Source: Aquincola agrisoli
Lineage (GTDB): Bacteria; Pseudomonadota; Gammaproteobacteria; Burkholderiales; Burkholderiaceae_C
Assembly: GCF_036621135.1 (NCBI RefSeq)
Contig: NZ_JAZIBG010000056.1
Span: 124,001 to 188,000, forward strand
Direction of reading: 5' to 3'
Length of the DNA stretch: 64,000 nucleotides
Shown: positions 11,745 through 20,100 of the stretch, in pieces
Numbering within the stretch: position 1 is the first letter of the stretch
How the letters are laid out: each line of letters opens with the position of its first letter
Made by a program: the position numbers and the translations under genes
The notes under the pieces: model-generated
Seen by the model: the letters and a program-made list of their open reading frames with translations, nothing else
Database searches by the model: none
What the model was told of the DNA's origin: nothing

Positions 11745-12944
11745 ATGAACCCCCTGCTGAACCGCCTGCAGCCGTACCCGTTCGAGCGGCTGCGGCAACT
11801 CACCAAGCACATCACACCCCCCGCGGCGCTGGCCCCGATCAGCCTCGGCCTGGGCGAACCGCGGCACGCGCCGCCGGCATTGGTCAAGGACGCCCTGACC
11901 TCCTCCCTCGCCGGGCTGTCGAGCTATCCGGCCACGGCGGGCGAACCCCGGCTGCGCGAGGCGATGGCCGGCTGGCTGCAACGGCGGTACGGCACGGCCG
12001 TGGATCCCGCGACGCAGATCCTGCCGGTCAACGGCTCGCGCGAGGCGCTGTTCTCGCTGGCCCAGACGGTGATCGACCCGACGCGCGCCGGCGCCACCGT
12101 CGTCTGCCCCAATCCGTTCTACCAGATCTACGAAGGCGCCGCCCTGCTGGCGGGCGCCGATGTGGCCTTCGCCAACAGCGACCCCGCGCGCAACTTCGCG
12201 CCCGACTGGTCGCAGATCGACGAGGCGACCTGGTCGCGCACGCAGCTGGTCTACGTCTGCTCGCCCGGCAACCCGACCGGTGCGGTGATGCCGCTGGACG
12301 AATGGCGCACGCTGTTCGAGCTGTCGGACCGGCACGGCTTCGTGATCGCCAGCGACGAGTGTTACTCGGAGATCTACTTCCGCGACGAGCCCCCCCTGGG
12401 CGGCCTCCAGGCCGCGAAGGCGCTCGGGCGCGACGACTACCGCCGCCTGGTCACGCTCACCAGCCTGTCCAAGCGCAGCAGCGTGCCGGGCATGCGCTCG
12501 GGCTTCGTGGCGGGCGACGCGCAGGTGATGAAGCAGTTCCTGCTCTACCGCACCTACCACGGCGGTGCGATGAGCCCGGTCGTCCAGGCCGCCAGCGTGG
12601 CCGCGTGGAGCGACGAGGCGCACGTCGTCGCCAACCGCGACCTCTACCGCGCGAAGTTCGCGCAGGTCGAGCCGCTGCTGGCCAGCGTGCTCGACGTGAA
12701 GCTGCCCGACGCCAGCTTCTACCTGTGGGCCGGCGTGCCCGCGGCCTTCGAGGGCGACGACGTGGCCTTCGCGCAGGGCCTGCTCGCTCAATACAATGTT
12801 TCGGTGCTGCCCGGCAGCCTGCTGGCCCGCACGGCCCACGGCATCAACCCCGGCGCGGGCCGCGTACGGCTGGCGCTGGTGGCCGAGGTGGCCGAATGCC
12901 TCGAAGCCGCCCAGCGCATCGTCTCCTACGTCAAGTCCTTGTGA
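11745..12944 (+). CDS. dapC: Succinyldiaminopimelate transaminase
   Basis: A 399-residue PLP enzyme of aminotransferase class I that converts N-succinyl-2-amino-6-ketopimelate to N-succinyl-LL-diaminopimelate in lysine and peptidoglycan precursor synthesis. It shows the class I pattern: YPATAGEPRLREA near residue 65, SPGNPTGAVM for the carboxylate/PLP region, SDECYSEIYF, and the PLP lysine K243 in SLSKRSSVPGMRSGF. The DapC call over a generic aminotransferase rests on the next genes being dapD and dapE. dapD starts 8 bases after its stop, and the series dapC-dapD-pilU-dapE-prmB appears to be one transcript starting in the 137-base gap upstream. Confidence 0.92.
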   Translation: MNPLLNRLQPYPFERLRQLTKHITPPAALAPISLGLGEPRHAPPALVKDALTSSLAGLSSYPATAGEPRLREAMAGWLQRRYGTAVDPATQILPVNGSREALFSLAQTVIDPTRAGATVVCPNPFYQIYEGAALLAGADVAFANSDPARNFAPDWSQIDEATWSRTQLVYVCSPGNPTGAVMPLDEWRTLFELSDRHGFVIASDECYSEIYFRDEPPLGGLQAAKALGRDDYRRLVTLTSLSKRSSVPGMRSGFVAGDAQVMKQFLLYRTYHGGAMSPVVQAASVAAWSDEAHVVANRDLYRAKFAQVEPLLASVLDVKLPDASFYLWAGVPAAFEGDDVAFAQGLLAQYNVSVLPGSLLARTAHGINPGAGRVRLALVAEVAECLEAAQRIVSYVKSL

Positions 12945-12952
12945 GTACCTCC

Positions 12953-13774
12953 ATGAACGCAGAACTGCAAAGCACCATCGAACTCGCGTGGGAAGCGCGC
13001 TCCGACATCACGGCGCTCAACGCGCCCGCGGTGCGCGAAGCGGTGGAGGAAACCATCGCCGCGCTGAATACCGGCCACCTGCGCGTCGCCGAGCGCCAGG
13101 GCGTGGGCCAGTGGAGCGTCAACCAGTGGGCCAAGAAGGCCGTGCTGCTGAGCTTCCGCCTGAACGACAACAAGCCGATGCACGCGGGCGAACTGGCCTT
13201 CTTCGACAAGGTGCCGACCAAGTTCGCGCACCTCAACGAGGAGCAGATGCGCGCGACCGGCGTGCGCGTGGTGCCGCCCGCGGTGGCGCGCCGCGGCAGC
13301 TTCCTCGCGAAGAACGTGGTGCTGATGCCCAGCTACGTGAACATCGGCGCCTACGTGGACGAAGGCACGATGGTCGACACCTGGGCCACCGTGGGCTCCT
13401 GCGCGCAGATCGGCAAGAACGTCCACCTGTCGGGCGGCGTCGGCATCGGCGGCGTGCTGGAGCCGCTGCAGGCCAACCCGACCATCATCGAGGACAACTG
13501 CTTCATCGGGGCCCGCTCCGAGATCGTCGAAGGCGTGATCGTCGAGGAGAACTCGGTCATCTCGATGGGCGTGTACATCGGCCAGAGCACCAAGATCTAC
13601 GACCGCGAGACCGGCGAGGTGCACTACGGCCGCGTGCCGGCGGGCTCGGTGGTGGTCAGCGGCAACCTGCCGAGCGCCGACGGCAAGTACAGCCTGTACT
13701 GCGCGGTGATCGTCAAGAAGGTCGACGCGCAGACACGCGCCAAGACCAGCCTGAACGACCTGCTCCGCGCTTGA
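12953..13774 (+). CDS. dapD: 2,3,4,5-tetrahydropyridine-2,6-dicarboxylate N-succinyltransferase
   Basis: A 273-residue cytoplasmic enzyme that succinylates tetrahydrodipicolinate using succinyl-CoA, the step before DapC. An N-terminal helical domain of about 100 residues precedes a left-handed beta-helix built of hexapeptide repeats (PSYVNIGAYVDEGTMVDTWA onward). The active-site region GARSEIVEGVIVEENSVISM and the C-terminal KTSLNDLLRA are typical of the family. The protein acts as a trimer by family knowledge. The ATG at 12953 lies eight bases after dapC. Confidence 0.96.
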   Translation: MNAELQSTIELAWEARSDITALNAPAVREAVEETIAALNTGHLRVAERQGVGQWSVNQWAKKAVLLSFRLNDNKPMHAGELAFFDKVPTKFAHLNEEQMRATGVRVVPPAVARRGSFLAKNVVLMPSYVNIGAYVDEGTMVDTWATVGSCAQIGKNVHLSGGVGIGGVLEPLQANPTIIEDNCFIGARSEIVEGVIVEENSVISMGVYIGQSTKIYDRETGEVHYGRVPAGSVVVSGNLPSADGKYSLYCAVIVKKVDAQTRAKTSLNDLLRA

Positions 13775-13785
13775 TGGCTCCCTCC

Positions 13786-13826
13786 CGCAGCGCCTGCGGC
13801 GCTCCCCCCGGGGGGGCCGGCCGGCC
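13786..13826. repeat. Stacked palindromes between dapD and the pilus ATPase gene
   Basis: The 58-base gap after dapD is almost all palindromic. AGCGCC/GGCGCT (13789-13794 and 13798-13803) has a TGC loop and is followed at once by a C6G7 block (13804-13816), then a GGCC/CCGG-rich run. There is no T-run, so it is a poor intrinsic terminator. It could be a transcript-stabilising hairpin or one copy of a dispersed extragenic palindrome. No second copy was noticed in the window. Confidence 0.5.
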
Positions 13827-13832
13827 CACCCC

Positions 13833-15026
13833 ATGAGCGGCGGCAACCTCGAACGTGTGCTGCGGCTGATGGCCGAGCGCTCGGCCTCGGACGTCTACCT
13901 CTCGGCCAAGACGCCGATCCTCATCAAGATCAACGGGCAGATGATGCAGCTGTCCGACCAGCCGCTCACGCCGGCGCAGCCGCGCCAGCTGCTGGCCGAG
14001 ATGCTGTCGGAGGCCGACCTGGCCGAGCTGGACGAATCCGGCGAGCTCAACATGGCGGTCGGCGTGGCCGGCGTGGGCAGCTTCCGGCTGTCGGCGTTCA
14101 AGCAGCGCGGCTCGGTGGCGGCGGTGTTCCGCTGCATCCCGTTCAACATCCCGGCGATCGACACGCTCGGCGTGCCGGACGTGCTGTCGCAGATGGTGCT
14201 CGACAAGCGCGGCCTGATCCTGATGGTCGGAGCCACCGGCAGCGGCAAGAGCACCACGCTGGCGGCCATGCTGGAGCACCGCAACCAGCGCATGACCGGC
14301 CACATCCTCACGATCGAGGATCCGATCGAGTTCCTGTTCAACAACAAGAAGTCGGTCGTCAACCAGCGCGAGATCGGGCGCGACACGCAGAGCCTGCAGG
14401 TCGCGCTGCGCAATGCCTTGCGCCAGGCGCCCGACTGCATCCTGATCGGCGAGATCCGCGACCGCGAGACGATGTCGCTGGCGCTGTCCTATTCGCTGTC
14501 GGGCCACTTGGTGCTGGCCACGCTGCACGCCAACAACAGCTACCACGCGCTCGGCCGCATCCTGTCGATGTACACGCCCGAGTCGCGCGACGCGCTGCTG
14601 GCCGACCTGGCGGCCGGGCTGCGCGGCATCGTCTCGCAGCGGCTGCTGCGCGCGACCACCGGCGGCCGCGTGCCGGCGATCGAGGTGATGGTCAACACGC
14701 AGCTCGTCTCCGAGTTGATCGAGAAGGGCGACATGCACGGCGTCAAGGAGGCGATGGAGAAGTCGCTCGCCGAAGGCTCGCAGACCTTCGAGCAAGACCT
14801 TGCCCGCCTGATCGGCGCCGGCACCGTCACGCGCGACGAGGCCCTGGCCAACGCCGATTCGGCCACCAACCTGCTGTGGCGGCTGCAGAACAGCACCGCC
14901 CAGGCCGCGCGTCCGGTGGCCAAGCCCGAGGACGACGCCAACGCCGTCTTCACCGAGCTGACCATCGACGTGCCGCCCGTCGCGGCGCCTGCCGCCACCG
15001 GCCTGCCCCCCCTGCCCCGCACCTGA
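13833..15026 (+). CDS. pilU: PilT/PilU-family type IV pilus retraction ATPase
   Basis: A 397-residue hexameric ATPase of the secretion/pilus retraction class, acting at the cytoplasmic base of type IV pili. It has an N-terminal PAS-like domain, Walker A GATGSGKST at residues 133-141, an Asp box (ILTIEDPIEF), Walker B (DCILIGEIRDRETM) and the His box in SGHLVLATLHANNS. The MSLALSYSLSGHL region and the extended Pro/Ala-rich C-terminus (after about residue 360) resemble PilU more than PilT. No other pilus gene is nearby. It lies between dapD and dapE, and its stop overlaps the dapE start (TGATG). Confidence 0.82.
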   Translation: MSGGNLERVLRLMAERSASDVYLSAKTPILIKINGQMMQLSDQPLTPAQPRQLLAEMLSEADLAELDESGELNMAVGVAGVGSFRLSAFKQRGSVAAVFRCIPFNIPAIDTLGVPDVLSQMVLDKRGLILMVGATGSGKSTTLAAMLEHRNQRMTGHILTIEDPIEFLFNNKKSVVNQREIGRDTQSLQVALRNALRQAPDCILIGEIRDRETMSLALSYSLSGHLVLATLHANNSYHALGRILSMYTPESRDALLADLAAGLRGIVSQRLLRATTGGRVPAIEVMVNTQLVSELIEKGDMHGVKEAMEKSLAEGSQTFEQDLARLIGAGTVTRDEALANADSATNLLWRLQNSTAQAARPVAKPEDDANAVFTELTIDVPPVAAPAATGLPPLPRT

Positions 15027-16171
15027 TGACCGCTGCCCTGCACCTGGCCGAGGCGCTGATCGCCCGGCCCTCGACCACGCCCGACGACGCCGGCTGCCAG
15101 GCCCTGGTCGCCACCCGCCTCGCCGCCCTCGGCTTCGAGTGCGAAACCATCGAGAGCGGCCCCGACGACTTCCGCGTCGTCAACCTCTGGGCCCGGCGCC
15201 GCGGCCCCCGGCCGGGGCCGTGCTTCGTCTTCGCCGGCCACACCGACGTCGTGCCGACCGGCCCGCTCGCGCAGTGGACGAGCGACCCCTTCACGCCCAC
15301 GCACCGCGACGGCAAGCTCTACGGCCGCGGCGCGGCCGACATGAAGAGCTCGATCGCCGCGATGGTCGTGGCCGCCGAGGAGTTCGTCGCCGCGCACCCC
15401 GCGCACGCCGGCACCATCGGCTTCCTGCTGACGAGCGACGAGGAAGGCCCGGCGCTCGACGGCACGGTCAAGGTCGTCGACCTGCTGGCCGCGCGCGGCG
15501 AGCGCCTCGACATGTGCGTGGTCGGCGAACCCACCTGCGTCGACACCCTGGGCGACATGGTCAAGAACGGCCGGCGCGGCTCGCTGTCGGGCCGGCTGCG
15601 TGTCGTCGGCATCCAGGGCCACATCGCCTACCCGCAGCTCGCGCGCAACCCGGTGCACCAGTTCGCGCCCGCACTGGCCGAGCTGGCCGCCGTCGAATGG
15701 GATCGCGGGAACGACTACTTCCCGCCCACCAGCTGGCAGGTCTCGAACATCCACGCCGGCACCGGTGCGGGCAACGTGATCCCCGGCGAGGTGGTGGTGG
15801 ACTTCAACTTCCGTTTCTGCACCGAATCGACGCCGGACACGCTGAAGGCCCGCGTGGCGGACGTGCTGGACCGCCACGGCCTCGAGTACACGATCGACTG
15901 GACGCTCGGCGGCGAGCCCTTCCTCACGCCGGTCGGCACGCTCACCGAGGCGCTGGGCGCGGCCATCCATGACGAGACCGGCGTCGTCGCCGCGCTCTCC
16001 ACCACTGGCGGCACCTCGGACGGCCGCTTCATCGCCAAGCATTGCCCGCAGGTGATGGAGTTCGGGCCCTGCAACGCAAGCATCCACAAGATCGACGAGC
16101 ACGTGGCGGCGGCCGACGTCGAGCGGCTGAAGAACATCTACCGCCGCCTGCTCGAGAAGCTGCTGCCGTGA
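15026..16171 (+). CDS. dapE: Succinyl-diaminopimelate desuccinylase
   Basis: A 381-residue M20-family di-zinc amidohydrolase that releases succinate from N-succinyl-LL-diaminopimelate, giving LL-diaminopimelate. Metal ligands are visible in FAGHTDVVPTG, GRGAADMKSSIAA, TSDEEGPALDG, VVGEPTC and the late CNASIHKIDEHV. The dimerisation domain is the middle third. The ATG overlaps the pilus ATPase stop and its own stop overlaps the prmB GTG, so translation of the three is probably coupled. Confidence 0.95.
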   Translation: MTAALHLAEALIARPSTTPDDAGCQALVATRLAALGFECETIESGPDDFRVVNLWARRRGPRPGPCFVFAGHTDVVPTGPLAQWTSDPFTPTHRDGKLYGRGAADMKSSIAAMVVAAEEFVAAHPAHAGTIGFLLTSDEEGPALDGTVKVVDLLAARGERLDMCVVGEPTCVDTLGDMVKNGRRGSLSGRLRVVGIQGHIAYPQLARNPVHQFAPALAELAAVEWDRGNDYFPPTSWQVSNIHAGTGAGNVIPGEVVVDFNFRFCTESTPDTLKARVADVLDRHGLEYTIDWTLGGEPFLTPVGTLTEALGAAIHDETGVVAALSTTGGTSDGRFIAKHCPQVMEFGPCNASIHKIDEHVAAADVERLKNIYRRLLEKLLP

Positions 16172-17055
16172 GCGACGCCCTCCCGACCCCGGCCACGGTG
16201 CTGCAGGCCATCGAGGCCGCCGCTGCGCGCCTGGACGCGGCCGGCGTGTCGTTCGGCCACGGCACGGCCAACGCCTTCGACGAAGCCGCCTGGCTGGTGC
16301 TGTGGCGCCTCGGGCTGCCGCTGGACGACCTCGACGGCGCCGCCGGGCAGGCACTGCAGCCGCAGCAGGCCGCGGCGATCGACGCGCTGGTGGCCGAGCG
16401 CATCGCCAGCCGCCGGCCCGCCGCCTACCTGACGCGGGAGGCCTGGCTGCAGGGCGTGCCGTTCTACGTCGACGACCGCGCCATCGTGCCGCGCTCGCTG
16501 ATCGCCGAGCCGCTGGCGGAGGGCACGCTCGACGCCTGGCTCAGCGACGCCACCACGCGCGTGCTCGACCTGTGCACCGGCAACGGCAGCCTGGCGGTGC
16601 TCGCGGCGATGGCCTGGCCCGACGTGCAGGTCACCGCCGCCGACATCAGCGCCGACGCGCTGGCCGTGGCGCGCATCAACGTCGACCGCCACGGGCTGCA
16701 GGACCGCATCACCCTGGTCGAGAGCGACGGGCTGGCTGCGCTGCCCGGCCCCTACGACCTCGTGCTGTGCAACCCGCCCTATGTCAACAGCGCGTCGATG
16801 GCCGCGCTGCCGGCCGAGTACCGCGCCGAGCCCGCGCTGGCGCTGGCCGGCGGCGAGGACGGCATGGACTTCGTGCGCCACCTGCTGGCCGGGCTGCCGC
16901 AGCGGCTGTCGCCGCACGGCGTGCTGGTGCTGGAGATCGGCCACGAGCGCGCACATTTCGAAGCCGCGTTCCCGGACCTCGACGTCGTCTGGCTGTCCAC
17001 CAGCGCCGGCGACGACCAGGTGCTGCTGATCGAAGCCGGCGCCCTGCCGCGCTGA
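16168..17055 (+). CDS. prmB: 50S ribosomal protein L3 N5-glutamine methyltransferase
   Basis: A 295-residue SAM-dependent methyltransferase that modifies a glutamine in ribosomal protein L3. It has the SAM motif VLDLCTGNGSLAVLAA, an acidic motif II (VTAADISADALAVAR) and the glutamine-amide motif NPPYVN. The N-terminal extension and AYLTREAWLQGVPFYVDDRAIVPRS are characteristic of PrmB as against PrmC. The start is a GTG overlapping the dapE stop (GTGA). It closes the dap cluster; the next gene starts 78 bases on. Confidence 0.93.
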   Translation: MSDALPTPATVLQAIEAAAARLDAAGVSFGHGTANAFDEAAWLVLWRLGLPLDDLDGAAGQALQPQQAAAIDALVAERIASRRPAAYLTREAWLQGVPFYVDDRAIVPRSLIAEPLAEGTLDAWLSDATTRVLDLCTGNGSLAVLAAMAWPDVQVTAADISADALAVARINVDRHGLQDRITLVESDGLAALPGPYDLVLCNPPYVNSASMAALPAEYRAEPALALAGGEDGMDFVRHLLAGLPQRLSPHGVLVLEIGHERAHFEAAFPDLDVVWLSTSAGDDQVLLIEAGALPR

Positions 17056-17133
17056 CGCACCGCCCGCAACGACCCTAGGGGTGGTCGGCCGCCGCCAACG
17101 GCCAACAATGGTCGGAGCGCCCACGCCGCCCCG

Positions 17134-20100
17134 ATGTCTGAAAGCCCACCCGCCCGATCCGCCCCGCCCCCGGGCCCCTCGGGCGGTGGGCCGTCGGAGT
17201 CGGTGAAGACCGCCCGCCCGGCCGATCCGGGCAGCCCGGAACCGCCGCCGCGGCGTGCCACCGGCGGCAGCCCGGCGCGCCGGCCCTGGCCGCGCTGGCG
17301 ATACCGCGCCGCCTTGGCCGGCGTGGTGCTGCTGCTGGCGGTCGCGACCCTGGCGGCGCTGCGGCAGCCCGCGCACCCCGATGCGCTGCGGGCGCTGGAC
17401 CCCTGGGACGTGCACCGCGCCGCATGGTGGCTGCACCCGCTGGAGCGCAACACCTTCCGCCGCGACGTGGTGCGCGGCGACCTGCTCGCGCTCGCCGCGG
17501 CCCCCGAGGACGGCCGGCTGATGTGGGCCGTCGGCACTAGCGGCCTGGTGCTGCACAGCCGCGACGGGGGCCGCTCCTGGACCCAGCAGCGCCCCGCCCC
17601 GGTGCCGGCCGTGCGCGCCGCGCGGGCGGGAGGCGGGTGGCCGCTGGCGCAGGCGGCCGAACCCCCCTCGAAGGGCGCGCCGCCGCAGCTGCAGAACAAC
17701 CCCTCGTGGACACCGCAGCAGCAGCAACAGCAACAGGAGCAGCAGCCTCCACCATCACAGCAACAGCAACAGCAACAGCAACAACAACAGCAACAGCAGC
17801 AACCCACCGACCTGCAGCCCCAGCGCCAGCCCGACCCGCCTGACAAGGTGCAGGTCGATGCCGACACGCCGTCCGCCGCGCCCCCGCCGCAGGCCAACAC
17901 CCGCCCGCGCCCCGAGCCGTCCGCCCCGCCGTCCTCCACCCGCCCCGCCGCCGCGCCGGCGGCCAGCGCGCCCGACGCCGAGGGGCTGCGCGCCCGGGCC
18001 GAGGGCACCGCGGCGCTGCTGGCCGTGCAGTTCGTCAACACGAGCCAGGGCTGGGCCGTCGGCGAGTGGGGCAGCATCCTGGCCACGAGCGACGGCGGCG
18101 CCACCTGGGCGCCGCAAGCCAGCGGCACCGACCGGCACCTGCGGGCGGTGGCGTTCGCCGCCGACGGGCGCATCGGCTGGGCCGCCGGCGACGAGGGCAC
18201 GCTGCTGCGGACCGACGACGGCGGCGGCACGTGGCAGGCGCAGTCCCGGCCCACCACCTTCGACCTGCACGCGCTGCACATCACGCCCGACGGCAGCACG
18301 CTCTGGATGGCCGGCGACGGCAGCACCCTGCTGCGCCGGCCCGGCCCCGAACTGCCCAGCGGCGGACCCCGGCTCGACCTGCGGGCGCTGCGCATGGCGC
18401 GCAGCGGCATCGAGGGCGTGGCGGTCGGGCTCGACGGTGCGGTGCTCCACACGCAGGACGGCGGGCGCACCTGGACGCCGGGCCGGTCGGACACCCGGGC
18501 CGGCCTGCACGGCGTCGTGCTGTCGGCCGACGACCCGCGCAAGGCCTGGGCCGCGGGCGACGGCACCGTGCTGGCCAGCACCGACGGCGGTGCCACCTGG
18601 CACGCCCAGCCCGCCGGGACGCAGGCGCAGTTGCGGGGGCTGCAGGTCGACGCCGCGGGGGCCCAGGCCGTCGCCGTCGGCCAGCTCGGCACGGTCCTGG
18701 CCACGGCCGACGGCGGCCGCCAGTGGCGGCTGCTGACGGCCGGCATCGCCAGCCGGCTGACGAGCGTGGCGTTCGATGCCGCCGGCCGGCGCGGCCTCAT
18801 CGTCGCGGGCGATGGCACGGTGCTCGGCAGCGACGATGCCGGGCAGACCTGGTCGGTGCGGCACCGAGGCGGGCCGGGCCTGGCCCGGGCCGTGCTCGCC
18901 GCCGACGGGCAGCCCGCCTGGGCAGCCTCGCACCAGGGGCAGGTGCTGCGCAGCCTCGACGAAGGGCGGAGCTGGCAAGGCGCCGGGCCGGCGGCCGGCG
19001 GCCCGCTGCACGACCTGCAGTTCCTGGCCGACGGCCAGCGCGGCTGGGCCGCCGGCGACGACCGCATCGTGGCGAGCCGCGATGGTGGCACAAGCTGGGA
19101 GGCCCAGGCCGTTGCAGCCGCGCCCGCATCCGCAGGCCCCCGGCGCCTGCTCGGCCTGCGCATGCACGCCGACGGCCTCGCCGGCTGGGCCGTGGGCGAA
19201 GGCGGCACGGTGCTCGCCACCCGCGACGGCAGCAGTTGGACCGCGCAGCCCGCCGGCACCCCGCGCACGCTGCGGGCGGTCGACCTGGACATCGCCGGCA
19301 ACCGGGTGCTCGTCGCCGGCGACGACGGCCTGCTGCTGGCCGGCAGCCTCGCCGGCACCGCCTGGCGCCCCCTCGACGGCGGCACGCGCGCCCACCTGCA
19401 CGCCCTGCGCATCGCCGGCAACAGCGGCAACGCGTGGGTGGCCGGCGCCGACGGCACGCTGCGCGTGACCCGCGACGGCACGCGCTGGAGCGCCGTCGAG
19501 ACGGGAACCCGGGCCCAGCTGTGGAGCCTGCACCTGCACCCCGCCGGCCAGCGCGGCTGGGCCGTCGGGGACGGCGCCACGGTGCTGTCCATCGACACCG
19601 CCGCGGGGACCGCCCGGGCGATCGCCCCCTACAGCCGGCACCTGCCACCCTGGTACTTCGCGGTGCTTGCCGCCAGCGTGCTGGCACTGGCGGGGCTGCT
19701 CGGACTGGTGCCGGTGCACGGCGCCGAGGCCGCCACGCAGGAGGACGGCACCGATGCCGCGCCGGGCGCCGCCACCACGCTGCAGGCCGACCAGCCGGTG
19801 CTCGACAAGGCGCTCGACCGGCTCGGCCACCGGCCGGTGGTGGAGGCGCTGTCCTCCTTCCTGCGCAATGCCGCCACCCAGCCGCGGCTGACGATCGCGA
19901 TCAGCGGGGATTGGGGCTCCGGCAAGAGCTCGGTGATGCGGATGCTGCAGACCGACCTGCAGCGTGCCGGCTTCCGCACCGCGTGGTTCAACGCATGGCA
20001 CCACCAGCAGGAGGGCCGGCCGCTGACGGCGCTGTTCAACGTCGTGCGCCGGCAGGCCGTGCCGCAGGGCTGGCGGCAGGCCGGCGCGGCGCTGAAGGTG

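Noticed and set aside
17716..17802. CRISPR-like or minisatellite array
   Set aside because: The repeat unit is three bases, in frame and coding for Gln; there are no spacers.
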